This document shows positions 9,502 to 17,349 of a stretch of 64,000 nt of DNA, in pieces. Below the pieces are notes generated by a model. It made no database searches. It saw nothing but the letters and a program-made list of their open reading frames with translations, and was not told the origin of the DNA. Origin of the DNA: Streptomyces sp. ALI-76-A (GTDB lineage: Bacteria > Actinomycetota > Actinomycetes > Streptomycetales > Streptomycetaceae). The stretch lies in NCBI RefSeq assembly GCF_030287445.1, contig NZ_JASVWB010000002.1, forward strand, positions 5,766,001 through 5,830,000, in the 5' to 3' direction. A program made the position numbers and the translations under genes. How positions within the stretch are numbered: position 1 is the first letter of the stretch; each line of letters starts with the position of its first letter.

Positions 9502-10008
9502 CTTCTTGCGCCGCTTCAGCAGCAGCCTGGGCAGTCCCGCGGGGATGGCCTGTCGGGTGGTCGCCGGTGTCGGCAGGGGAGGAGCGGCCAGGTCGCCGTC
9601 GGGCAACGGCGCCCGCACGCCGGTCGGCTCCAGGCGGAGCACCCGGCATTCGCGCGCCCAGCGCTCCGTCATCGCCTCGCCGTCGGGCGCGTTCAGGCGC
9701 TTGCCCTTGAGCTCGGCGACCGCCGCGTCCCACGCCGGGGACCCGGGCGCCGGCTCCACGACCTTCGCCGTCCAGGAGACCAGCCGGCCGCCCTTGTCCT
9801 TGCTGCGGACCGTGACCTCGGCCTCGGTGCCCTCGGCCAGCCCCGGCAGCGGCTGCTCACCGGGTCCGTCGCCGACCAGACAGGCCGCGCCCTCGTGCCA
9901 GACGTGCCACAGGGCGCGGGCCGGGCCGCCGGGACCCCTGACCCAGATGAGGCCGGACTTCTTCGTGGCCTCCTCGACGAGGGCCTGGTCGAGCAGCTCG
10001 CTAGTCAT
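9496..10008 (-). CDS. Conserved hypothetical protein, possible split-barrel flavin fold
   Basis: The product has 170 residues. The first 110 alternate hydrophobic strands (SGLIWVRGPGG, RALWHVWHEGAACLVGDG, EAEVTVRSKDKGGRLVSW) in a way that resembles the FMN-binding split barrel of pyridoxamine-phosphate-oxidase-like proteins. The C-terminus is a basic tail (LLLKRRKKR). No catalytic residues can be named. It is convergent with the lipoprotein and just downstream of corA on the same strand (23-bp gap), so the two may be co-transcribed. Confidence 0.75.
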   Translation of the reverse strand: MTSELLDQALVEEATKKSGLIWVRGPGGPARALWHVWHEGAACLVGDGPGEQPLPGLAEGTEAEVTVRSKDKGGRLVSWTAKVVEPAPGSPAWDAAVAELKGKRLNAPDGEAMTERWARECRVLRLEPTGVRAPLPDGDLAAPPLPTPATTRQAIPAGLPRLLLKRRKKR

Positions 10009-10031
10009 GGGCTCAGCCTAACCAGGAGCTC

Positions 10032-11150
10032 TCAGAGCCAGCCGTTGCGCTTGAGGGTGCGGTGGATGCCCACACAGAGGGCCACCGTGACCGACATGAT
10101 CACCGGGTAGCCGTACTTCCAGTGCAGCTCCGGCATGTGGTCGAAGTTCATGCCGTACACGCCGCACACCATCGTCGGCACGGCGATGATCGCGGCCCAC
10201 GAGGTGATCTTGCGCATGTCCTCGTTCTGCGCGACGGACGCCTGCGCGAGGTTGGCCTGGAGGATCGAGTTGAGCAGTTCGTCGAAGCCGAGGACCTGCT
10301 CCTGGACGCGGGCGAGGTGGTCGGCGACGTCCCGGAAGTACTTCTGGATGTCCGGGTCGATCAGCCGCATCGGCCGCTCGCTCAGCAGCTGCATGGGCCG
10401 CAGCAGCGGCGACACCGCCCGCTTGAACTCCAGCACCTCCCGCTTGAGCTGGTAGATCCCCGCCGAGTCCACACCGCGCGAGACCCCGCCCCGTCGGCCG
10501 GGCGAGAAGACCTCGGTCTCCACCTCGTCGATGTCGTCCTGCACCGCGTCGGCGACCGCGATGTAACCGTCCACGACATGGTCCGCGATCGCGTGCAGCA
10601 CCGCCGAGGGGCCCTTGGCGAGCAGCTCCGGGTCGTCCTGGAGCCGGTGGCGCAGTGCTCGCAGGGAGCCCTGGCCGCCGTGCCGGACGGTGATGAAGAA
10701 GTCCCGGCCGGTGAAGCACATGACCTCGCCGGTCTCGACGACCTCGCTGTTGGCGGTGACCCGGTCGTGCTCGACGTAGTGGATGGTCTTGAACACGGTG
10801 AACAGGGAGTCGTCGTAGCGCTCCAGCTTGGGCCGCTGGTGGGCCTGCACCGCGTCCTCCACGGCCAGCGGGTGCAGTCCGAACTCACTGGCGATGCCGG
10901 AGAACTCGGCCTCGGTCGGCTCGTGCAGGCCGATCCACACGAAGCCGCCGTCGCGGCGCACCACGCGCATCGCCTCGTGCGGAGTCAGCGGCGTCGGCGT
11001 CTCGAGGCGGGAGCCGTCGCGGTAGACGGCGCAGTCGATGACGGCGGAGGGCGTCAAGGGGTCACGGGTGGTGTCGTACAGGCCGGTGTCCTTGCGCAGG
11101 GAGACGCGGGACGGGCGGACGACGGCACGCAGGTCGCGGATCATCGACAT
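10032..11150 (-). CDS. corA: CorA-family Mg2+/Co2+ transporter
   Basis: The protein has 372 residues. The N-terminal two thirds form the cytosolic funnel. Two C-terminal membrane helices follow (WAAIIAVPTMVCGVYGMNF and VIMSVTVALCVGIH), with the YGMN signature at the mouth of the pore, diagnostic for CorA pentameric channels. The basic C-terminus (RTLKRNGWL) is also typical. GAAGGAG lies 8 bases before the ATG. Its 5' region up to the next gene is 475 bp and carries a small ORF and a possible promoter, which suggests leader-mediated control. Confidence 0.95.
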   Translation of the reverse strand: MSMIRDLRAVVRPSRVSLRKDTGLYDTTRDPLTPSAVIDCAVYRDGSRLETPTPLTPHEAMRVVRRDGGFVWIGLHEPTEAEFSGIASEFGLHPLAVEDAVQAHQRPKLERYDDSLFTVFKTIHYVEHDRVTANSEVVETGEVMCFTGRDFFITVRHGGQGSLRALRHRLQDDPELLAKGPSAVLHAIADHVVDGYIAVADAVQDDIDEVETEVFSPGRRGGVSRGVDSAGIYQLKREVLEFKRAVSPLLRPMQLLSERPMRLIDPDIQKYFRDVADHLARVQEQVLGFDELLNSILQANLAQASVAQNEDMRKITSWAAIIAVPTMVCGVYGMNFDHMPELHWKYGYPVIMSVTVALCVGIHRTLKRNGWL

Positions 11151-11410
11151 GGGCTGGCTCCTTCGTGACAGGCAACGAAAGGCCGCCGACGACGGGTGGA
11201 ACTACCCGGAATGGGGACGTCCTGGCTGCGGATGTTTGGCACGTCCACAAAGCGGGGAGCACCGCACCGTCGCGGTGGCGAGCTTCGCTACTGATACAGG
11301 TACTGATTCAGGCAGGCAGATCAGACAGATCAGGTAAGACGAAACGAAGCGCTCTTCCGCGGTGCAGTGAGTGCGAGAGGTGGCAGTCAGCCAGAGCCGG
11401 GGCAGCTACA

Positions 11411-11458
11411 TCAGCGGCGGGAAGAGCGGGTGCTACTGCACGGTCGACTTCGGTCCAT
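11411..11458 (-). CDS. Possible 15-codon leader ORF upstream of corA
   Basis: On the corA strand, GGAGGAGG (11476-11469) is followed 10 bases later by ATG at 11458 and a 15-residue, Arg/Ser-rich reading frame that stops at 11411, about 260 bases before corA. Upstream are TTGACA (11583-11578) and TACTCT (11563-11558), but the 14-base spacing is short for a promoter. Leader-peptide control of corA is known in enterobacteria (corL). Here the evidence is only the ribosome site and position. Confidence 0.35.
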   Translation of the reverse strand: MDRSRPCSSTRSSRR

Positions 11459-11625
11459 TGCAGCCCCACCTCCTCCGGCCGGTCCCTCGTGAGGGAGTCC
11501 CATCGGCGTCGGGGCTTGACCGCGACGCTTCTGCGTGCTGCCCCGAACCACCGGCCCAGAGTAGCAGCCGACCGAAGTGTCAAGGCGCTGGTTCGCCCGG
11601 TACTGACGAGTTCTATGCTCACCGC

Positions 11626-12210
11626 ATGGTCGATGTTCTTCCTCTGGTCGAGGCCCGGTTGCGCACCGCGCTGGGCGAGCCGGACGCGCGCGCGGCGGTC
11701 ACCTTTCTGGGTACGGACCGCATCGAGGTGCTGCGTTTCCAGGAGGGGGACGTCGTCCGTTACGCCTCGCTCGGCATGTCCGCCCAGCCGATGAGCGACC
11801 CGACCGCGATGCTCGCCGACCCGGTCAAGGGGCCGCGCGCCGAGCTGATCCTCTCCGTGCGCGCCGGCCGCGCCGAGACCGACAAGGCGCTCCGACCGCT
11901 CGCCGTGCTCGCCGCTTCCCCGCAGGTCGAGGGCGTGATCGTGGCGCCGGGCGCCTCCCTGGACGTCGGTGAGCCGCTGTGGCCCGGCGCCCCCTTCACC
12001 TCGGTCCTGGTCGCCGAGCCGGGCGGCCTGGTGGAGGACCTGGACCTCGACGAGCCCCTCGACCCGGTGCGGTTCCTGCCGCTCCTGCCCATGACCCCGA
12101 ACGAGGCCGCCTGGAAGCGGGTGCACGGCGCGCAGGCCCTGCGGGAGCGCTGGCTGACGAACGGGACGGATCTTCGGGATCCGTCCCGCAGGTCCGTCCC
12201 ACTGGACTGA
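11626..12210 (+). CDS. Suppressor-of-fused (SUFU) domain protein
   Basis: This 194-aa cytosolic protein has the pattern of bacterial SUFU-like domains: an N-terminal helix (VLPLVEARLRTALG), beta strands (IEVLRFQEGDVVRYASLGMS; AELILSVRAG), a helical stretch (LRPLAVLAASPQVEG) and a strand pair (FTSVLVAEPGG). Such proteins are immunity or regulatory modules in bacteria but mostly uncharacterised. The ATG start is chosen because the upstream in-frame extension overlaps the corA leader and has no domain character. Confidence 0.82.
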   Translation: MVDVLPLVEARLRTALGEPDARAAVTFLGTDRIEVLRFQEGDVVRYASLGMSAQPMSDPTAMLADPVKGPRAELILSVRAGRAETDKALRPLAVLAASPQVEGVIVAPGASLDVGEPLWPGAPFTSVLVAEPGGLVEDLDLDEPLDPVRFLPLLPMTPNEAAWKRVHGAQALRERWLTNGTDLRDPSRRSVPLD

Positions 12211-12253
12211 TCCCCCCGCGTGAGGAAGGTCACCAACCGATGGCCGGACGACA

Positions 12254-12469
12254 TCAGTTGGTGAAGACGGTGACCCCGTCCTCCGTCGCGTGCCGTGGCT
12301 CCGGCTCCTCGGCGTCGTGCGCGAGCGTCTTCCGCCGTACGAGGACAACCAGGGCGCCGAGCGCGGCGGTGACCGCCGCCACCACGAACGGGACCCGGAT
12401 GTCGGTCCACTCCTCGATCCTCGGCGCGAAGAACGGCGCGGCGGCGGCCGAGATGGTTGGTAGATGCAC
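12254..12469 (-). pseudogene. Remnant of an MFS transporter 3' end
   Basis: A 71-codon frame on the minus strand reads like the last membrane helix and tail of a major-facilitator transporter (RVPFVVAAVTAALGALVVLVRR then an acidic tail). There is no upstream transporter body on that strand, so it is probably a decayed gene. The rest of the 379-bp gap between the SUFU and zinc-ribbon genes shows nothing else I can support. Confidence 0.45.
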
Positions 12470-12589
12470 ATAGCAAGTTGGCTCGGCTGATCCATGCGAC
12501 CCACTTGTCTTGGGCCGGGTGGGCGGCTTCCGCCCGGACGGGTGATCGTCCCTTGACGTGGCGGGGCAGGGGTAGGACCGTGGGGCGCT

Positions 12590-13231
12590 ATGAGGGGCGA
12601 ACCCAGTTGCCCGAAGTGTGGTGGCCGGGTCAGGGCTCCCGGACTATTCGCCGATACCTGGCAGTGCGATGTGCACGGCAGCGTGCACCCGGTGCAGCCC
12701 GTGATCCCGCCCAGCGTCGAGGCCCTCGGAGTCGTGGTGCACCGCACGCAGGTGCCGGTGTGGATGCCGTGGCCGCTGCCGGTCGGCTGGCTGTTCACGG
12801 GCGTGGCCTGCGCCGGCGACGACCGCAGCGGCGGCCGGGCCACGGCGGTGGCCTGCTCCGGTCCCGGACCGCTCGGCGGCATGGGCGAACTGGTCCTGGT
12901 GGCCGAGGAGCTCGGCGTCGGTCTCGGCGCGCGGTACGCGGGCGTCGACGGCCCGGACCCGGGGCCGTACCTGAACGTCGAGAAGCCGCCCCAGACCAAG
13001 GTGCTGGCCGCCGGCCGCCCGACCCCGCTCTGGCTGGTCTCCGGCGCGCCGGACGACCGCGCGGTCTTCGCCGGCGAGGCGCTCGGCATGTGGCTGTGGG
13101 CGGTGGTGTGGCCCGAGCAGTCCGGCATGCTGATGTACGACGAACTGGTGCTGACCGATCTGCGGGACGCGGGCGCGGAGGTGGAGCTGGTGCCGTGCGG
13201 GGCGCTGTCGCCGCGTCTGCTGAAGCCGTAG
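12590..13231 (+). CDS. Zinc-ribbon protein of the DUF6758 type
   Basis: The 213-aa protein opens with a zinc ribbon: CPKCGG (residues 7-12) paired with a downstream CDVHG (C at about 26, H at about 29). The remaining ~170 residues are hydrophobic/Gly-rich without a clear membrane span (WMPWPLPVGWLFTGVACAGDD). It matches the Streptomyces family now called DUF6758, of unknown function. The gene precedes a PHP phosphoesterase on the same strand. Confidence 0.85.
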   Translation: MRGEPSCPKCGGRVRAPGLFADTWQCDVHGSVHPVQPVIPPSVEALGVVVHRTQVPVWMPWPLPVGWLFTGVACAGDDRSGGRATAVACSGPGPLGGMGELVLVAEELGVGLGARYAGVDGPDPGPYLNVEKPPQTKVLAAGRPTPLWLVSGAPDDRAVFAGEALGMWLWAVVWPEQSGMLMYDELVLTDLRDAGAEVELVPCGALSPRLLKP

Positions 13232-13397
13232 GGCCCCGCGAGTGCGGTGTGAGGTGGCCCCGGATTCCCGCGTCCGGGAGGACCGGGCCCCACGCGTTTC
13301 GTAGGGGGCGCTAGGCCGTTGCGGGTGTGACAAGAGGGCTCGGACATCCGGTTATCCTTTGAACGTCCGCTTCCGTTCCCTTGCTCTGGAGTTCGCC

Positions 13398-14255
13398 GTG
13401 CGCATCGACCTGCACTGCCACTCCACCGCTTCCGACGGTACGGACACGCCGGCCGAGCTGGTGCGCAACGCCGCCGCGGCCGGTCTGGACGTCGTCGCGC
13501 TGACCGACCACGACACCACCCGCGGGCACGCCGACGCGATCGCCGCGCTGCCGCGAGGGCTCACCCTGGTCACCGGCGCCGAGCTGTCCTGCCGTGTCGA
13601 CGGCATCAGCATGCACATGCTGGCCTACCTGTTCGATCCCGAGGAGCCGGCGCTGCTCGCCGAGCGCGAGCTGGTGCGGGACGACCGGGTGCCGCGGGCG
13701 CGCGGCATGGTCGCCAGGCTCCAGGAGCTGGGCGTGCCCGTCACCTGGGATCAGGTGGCGCGCATCGCCGGCGACGGTTCGGTCGGCCGCCCGCATGTCG
13801 CGACCGCGCTCGTCGAACTCGGGGTCGTCCCGACGGTGAACGACGCCTTCACCCGGGACTGGCTGGGCGACGGTGGCCGCGCCCATGTGGCGAAGCACGA
13901 GACCGACCCCTTCGAGGCGATCCGGCTGATCAAGGGCGCGGGCGGGGTCGCGGTGTTCGCGCACCCGGCGGCCGCCAAGCGGGGCCGTACCGTGCCCGAG
14001 GCCGTGATCGCGAAGATGGCCGCGGCCGGGCTGGACGGCATCGAGGTCGACCACATGGACCACGACGCCGAGGCGCGCGTCCGGCTGCGCGGGCTGGCCG
14101 CGGAGCTGGGGCTTGTGACCACCGGCTCCAGCGACTACCACGGCAGCCGCAAGACCTGCGTGCTCGGCGAGTACACGACGGACCCCGAGGTGTACGGGGA
14201 GATCACGCGGCGGGCGACGGGCGCCTTCCCCGTTCCGGGGGCCGGCGGGACCTGA
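13398..14255 (+). CDS. PHP-domain metal-dependent phosphoesterase
   Basis: The protein has 285 residues starting VRIDLHCHSTASDG, with the PHP metal-binding HxH at the N-terminus, DHDT near residue 37, and later histidines (VFAHPAAAKRG; DHMDHDAEAR; SSDYHG). Family members hydrolyse nucleotide monophosphates or 3',5'-bisphosphates; the substrate here cannot be told. The GTG at 13398 is chosen because it places the HCH motif at residues 6-8 and has TGGAG upstream; a start at 13359 would add 13 residues. Confidence 0.9.
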   Translation: MRIDLHCHSTASDGTDTPAELVRNAAAAGLDVVALTDHDTTRGHADAIAALPRGLTLVTGAELSCRVDGISMHMLAYLFDPEEPALLAERELVRDDRVPRARGMVARLQELGVPVTWDQVARIAGDGSVGRPHVATALVELGVVPTVNDAFTRDWLGDGGRAHVAKHETDPFEAIRLIKGAGGVAVFAHPAAAKRGRTVPEAVIAKMAAAGLDGIEVDHMDHDAEARVRLRGLAAELGLVTTGSSDYHGSRKTCVLGEYTTDPEVYGEITRRATGAFPVPGAGGT

Positions 14256-14312
14256 GGCCCACCCCCCTCGCGTCCACGTCCGTTCCGTCCATCCCTCCTG
14301 CGCAAGGCCCTC

Positions 14313-14918
14313 ATGTTCGACGTCGCCGTCTTCGGCTCCCTCTTCCTGACCCTCTTCGTCATCATGGATCCCCCCGGGATCACCCCGATCTTCCTCGCGC
14401 TGACCGCCGGGCGCCCGGCCAAGGTGCAGAAGCGGATGGCCTTCCAGGCCGTCTGCGTGGCCGGCGGGGTGATCACGGTGTTCGGTCTGCTCGGACACCA
14501 GATCCTCGACTACCTGCACGTCTCCGTGCCCGCGCTGATGATCGCGGGCGGGCTGCTGCTCCTGCTGATCGCCCTGGACCTGCTCACCGGCAAGACGGAC
14601 GAGCCGAAGCAGACCAAGGACGTCAACGCGGCGCTCGTCCCCCTGGGCATCCCGCTGCTGGCCGGGCCGGGCGCCATCGTGTCGGTGATCCTGGCCGTGC
14701 AGCAGGCCGGCGGTGTCGCGACCCAGGTGTCGGTGTGGTCGGCGATCCTCGCCATCCACGTCGTGCTGTGGGTGGTGATGCGGTACTCGCTGCTGATCAT
14801 CCGGGTCATCAAGGACGGCGGCGTGGTCCTGGTGACGCGCCTCGCGGGCATGATGCTCTCCGCCATCGCCGTCCAGCAGATCATCAACGGGGTCACGCAG
14901 GTCATCCAGGCGAGCTGA
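14313..14918 (+). CDS. MarC-family integral membrane protein
   Basis: The protein has 201 residues and about six membrane helices, with the MarC signatures FVIMDPPGITPIFLALT near the N-terminus and PLGIPLLAGPGAIVSV in the middle. The family was once linked to multidrug resistance, but that role is not supported; the substrate is unknown. It follows the PHP gene by 57 bases and ends at a strong hairpin. Confidence 0.92.
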   Translation: MFDVAVFGSLFLTLFVIMDPPGITPIFLALTAGRPAKVQKRMAFQAVCVAGGVITVFGLLGHQILDYLHVSVPALMIAGGLLLLLIALDLLTGKTDEPKQTKDVNAALVPLGIPLLAGPGAIVSVILAVQQAGGVATQVSVWSAILAIHVVLWVVMRYSLLIIRVIKDGGVVLVTRLAGMMLSAIAVQQIINGVTQVIQAS

Positions 14919-14933
14919 CACTCGGGAACGCGC

Positions 14934-14970
14934 AGAGCCCCCGGCCGGCAGCGGTGCCGGAGGGGGCTCT
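14934..14970. terminator. Bidirectional hairpin terminator after the MarC gene
   Basis: AGAGCCCCC at the left arm pairs with GGGGGCTCT at the right, with an inner CCGGC/GCCGG extension. It lies between convergent genes (MarC and the 50-aa gene). Confidence 0.82.
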
Positions 14971-14994
14971 GAAACCTGTAGAGGGATCCTGGTG

Positions 14995-15147
14995 TTACGA
15001 GGCCGAGGTCTCGGCCGGGCGGATCCACAGCCGCTGCCCGATCGCGGCAGCCTGCTGAACGATACGGTTGACGGAGGCGGCGTCCACGACGGTGCTGTCC
15101 ACGGCCGTGCCGTCGACGTCGTCGAGTCGCATGATTTCGAAGCGCAA
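14995..15147 (-). CDS. Conserved 50-residue protein behind a SigR-type promoter
   Basis: A TTG start preceded by AGGGAGA gives a 50-residue product (begins M/LRFEIMRLDDVDG, ends WIRPAETSAS). It has an alternating strand/helix pattern and no cysteine. A GGAAT-N18-GTT element about 90 bases upstream suggests transcription by SigR, the thiol-oxidative stress sigma factor. I recall a similar short protein in other Streptomyces, but no function. Confidence 0.75.
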   Translation of the reverse strand: MRFEIMRLDDVDGTAVDSTVVDAASVNRIVQQAAAIGQRLWIRPAETSAS

Positions 15148-15237
15148 GGGCTTCTCCCTTCGTCTGGTCATCCTCCTGAGGAGAACTACTCGGTGGGTGC
15201 CTCACGGAGCATCGATGTCCGTGTTCCCTACGTAGTC

Positions 15238-15263
15238 AACGGGATGCGTGTTACAAGCATTCC
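15238..15263 (-). promoter_or_regulatory. SigR-type promoter for the 50-aa gene
   Basis: On the minus strand GGAAT (15263-15259), exactly 18 bases, then GTT (15240-15238). This matches the SigR consensus GGAAT-N18-GTT. It sits in an unusually AT-rich stretch and points at the 50-aa gene. A direct repeat CGTAGGGAA flanks the region. Confidence 0.7.
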
Positions 15264-15374
15264 CTACGCTAAGGAAATTTTTCGAACAGCTAATTACTGA
15301 CCGGTAAGCGGTGTGGAAGGACAGGAAGGAGACTGACCGGGACCGGTTGTGTTCGCAGCGTGACCGCCGGGACA

Positions 15375-16277
15375 ATGGAGCCAATGAACGACGACCTCGC
15401 GGCCCTCAGCGCCCGCATCGACCGCACCAACGAGCTGTTGCAGCGCATGCTCGCCGAGGTGGCGAAGACACCCTCGACCCATGCGATCTTCGTCGACGCG
15501 GGATACCTGTACGCGGCCGCGGGACGGCTCGTCGCCGGCACCGAGGACCGCCGCGCCTTCGAGCTCGACACCGAGGGCCTGATCGAGGCGCTCATCGACC
15601 GGGCCCGCATCATCTTCGCGGACAGCCGGCTGCTGCGGGTCTACTGGTACGACGGCGCCAGGCGCCGCATCCACACCGCGGAGCAGCAGTCGATCGCCGA
15701 ACTCCCGGACGTGAAGGTCCGCCTCGGCAACCTGAACGCCAACAACCAGCAGAAGGGCGTCGACTCGCTGATCCGCTCCGACCTGGAGTCCCTCGCCCGG
15801 CACCGCGCCATCAGCGACGCGGCGCTGCTCGGCGGCGACGAGGACCTGGTCTCGGCGGTGGAGGCGGCACAGGGGTACGGCGCCCGCGTGCACCTGTGGG
15901 GCATCGAGGCACCCGAGGGCCGCAACCAGGCGGAACCGCTGCTCTGGGAGGTCGACAGCCAGCGCACCTTCGACCTCGACTTCTTCAAGCCGTACGTCTC
16001 CCGGCGCGCGGCTCCCGCCTACGAGGCGGCGGCGGCCCGGCCCGCCCGCGAGGACGTCCGGTTCGTGGGCGCGCAGATCGCGGCGAAGTGGCTGGCGGCG
16101 CGAGGCCGCGAGGCACTGGTGGAACTCCTGCCGGGTCATCCGTATCTGCCCGGCTCCGTGGACCAGGACCTGCTGGTGGAGGCGGAGGGCCTGCTCCAGT
16201 ACTCCCTCCGGGGCCAGTCCGACCTGCGCCGGTCCCTGCGGGACGGGTTCTGGGACCACTTGCGGACGCAGTACTAG
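15375..16277 (+). CDS. NYN-domain (LabA/PIN-like) putative ribonuclease
   Basis: The protein has about 300 residues, with a NYN (PIN-fold) domain at about 35-200. It shows the acidic residues expected of the nuclease site: D in IFVDAGYLY, D in KGVDSLIRSDL and D/E in LLGGDEDLVSA. The C-terminal 100 residues are helical and may form an OST-HTH-like or partner-binding region. NYN proteins act on RNA, but the target here is unknown. The start is ambiguous: GTG 15360, ATG 15375 and ATG 15384 are all in frame and none has a good ribosome site. Confidence 0.87.
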   Translation: MEPMNDDLAALSARIDRTNELLQRMLAEVAKTPSTHAIFVDAGYLYAAAGRLVAGTEDRRAFELDTEGLIEALIDRARIIFADSRLLRVYWYDGARRRIHTAEQQSIAELPDVKVRLGNLNANNQQKGVDSLIRSDLESLARHRAISDAALLGGDEDLVSAVEAAQGYGARVHLWGIEAPEGRNQAEPLLWEVDSQRTFDLDFFKPYVSRRAAPAYEAAAARPAREDVRFVGAQIAAKWLAARGREALVELLPGHPYLPGSVDQDLLVEAEGLLQYSLRGQSDLRRSLRDGFWDHLRTQY

Positions 16278-16368
16278 CGGGTACTGGCGGGGCTGCCGGG
16301 TACCGGCAGGTACCGGCGGCCTGTTGCGCGGACGCGGTGCCGGCGGGGCCGCCTGTGCCGACGCCGTG

Positions 16369-17268
16369 CTAAGGCGTCTTCCGCGGGGCGTCCGCCGTGG
16401 TGTCCGCCGTGGTGTCCCAGAAGTCGGCGAGGGCGCGGGCGGTCGGCAGGGGCTGGTCCGCGTTCGGGGAGTGCTCGGCGCCCGGAATGACCGTCCGGCG
16501 GGCCCTCAGCCGTACGGCCATGGCGTCCAGGAGCGCCACCGGCCAGGTGTCGTCGTAGGCGCCGGACAGCACGTGGAACGGCAGCGGGACGGCGGCCAGT
16601 TCGGCGACGCGGTCCGGTTCGCCGCACAACTGGCGGCCGGTGGCGAGGAGTTGGGCCGGCCTGGTGCCCAGCCAGCGACGGCGCAGCTGGTCCGCGTCCC
16701 CGATGCCGAGGGCGGGCCCGCCGACCTCCTCCGGCGGCCCCATCGCCTGGATCGCCTCCCACACCTCGGCCATGCCCATCACGGCGAGCGCGTCCCGCAG
16801 CAGTTTCACGCGCTGCTGCTGGGAGTCGGAGATCTGCGCCGGGCCGGAGGAGACGAGGGTGAGCGAACGGAAGGGGGAGTGGTCGAGCAGGACGGCCGCA
16901 CGGGCGATCTGTCCGCCGAGGGAGTGCCCGAGCAGATGCACGGGCGTCCCGAGGGCCTCGGCCTGCGCGAGCACGTCCCGGGCCAGTTGGTCCTGGGCGT
17001 AGGCGGACTCGTCGAGTTCGGGCCCGTCCGACTCGAACTGCCCGCGTCCGTCCACGGCCACGACCCGGTATCCGCGCGCCACGAGGGGCTCGTGCAGCAG
17101 GGTGAAGTCCTCCTTGCTGCCGGTGAACCCGGGCAGCATCAGCACCGTCCCCTTCGTCTCGGCTCCGGGGCCCAGGGGCGAATCGACGACGGCGAAGTCA
17201 CCGCGCGCGGTGCGCAGGGGGTACGCGCGGGCGCCCGGGGGCGGGGTGAAGGAGACGCGACGGCTCAC
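16369..17268 (-). CDS. Alpha/beta hydrolase
   Basis: This 299-aa protein has the alpha/beta-hydrolase nucleophile elbow GHSLGG, an oxyanion region (LMLPGFTGSKED) and a C-terminal His in AEHSPNADQP; the acid residue is probably in the GAYDDTWP loop. There is no signal peptide, so it is cytosolic. The substrate cannot be inferred. It lies downstream of the RhlE-type helicase but is separated by a strong terminator. Confidence 0.87.
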   Translation of the reverse strand: MSRRVSFTPPPGARAYPLRTARGDFAVVDSPLGPGAETKGTVLMLPGFTGSKEDFTLLHEPLVARGYRVVAVDGRGQFESDGPELDESAYAQDQLARDVLAQAEALGTPVHLLGHSLGGQIARAAVLLDHSPFRSLTLVSSGPAQISDSQQQRVKLLRDALAVMGMAEVWEAIQAMGPPEEVGGPALGIGDADQLRRRWLGTRPAQLLATGRQLCGEPDRVAELAAVPLPFHVLSGAYDDTWPVALLDAMAVRLRARRTVIPGAEHSPNADQPLPTARALADFWDTTADTTADAPRKTP

Positions 17269-17302
17269 GGGGGGAGCGTAGCGGGTGACCCGGGGCCGAA
17301 CG

Positions 17303-17341
17303 CCGACGGCCCGGTTCACGGGAGGTGAACCGGGCCGTCGG
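17303..17341. terminator. Strong hairpin terminator after the DEAD-box helicase gene
   Basis: A perfect 17-bp inverted repeat (arms 17303-17319 and 17325-17341) with a 5-base loop lies just beyond the helicase stop and separates it from the hydrolase gene. Confidence 0.88.
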
Positions 17342-17349
17342 ACAGGGGA

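Noticed and set aside
11151..11625. Magnesium (M-box-type) riboswitch before corA
   Set aside because: The leader length is suggestive, but I could not fold a recognisable M-box core by eye.
17303..17341. Palindromes considered as transposon ends or attachment sites
   Set aside because: The strong palindromes fall directly after stops or between convergent genes, with no target duplications or transposase, so they are terminators.
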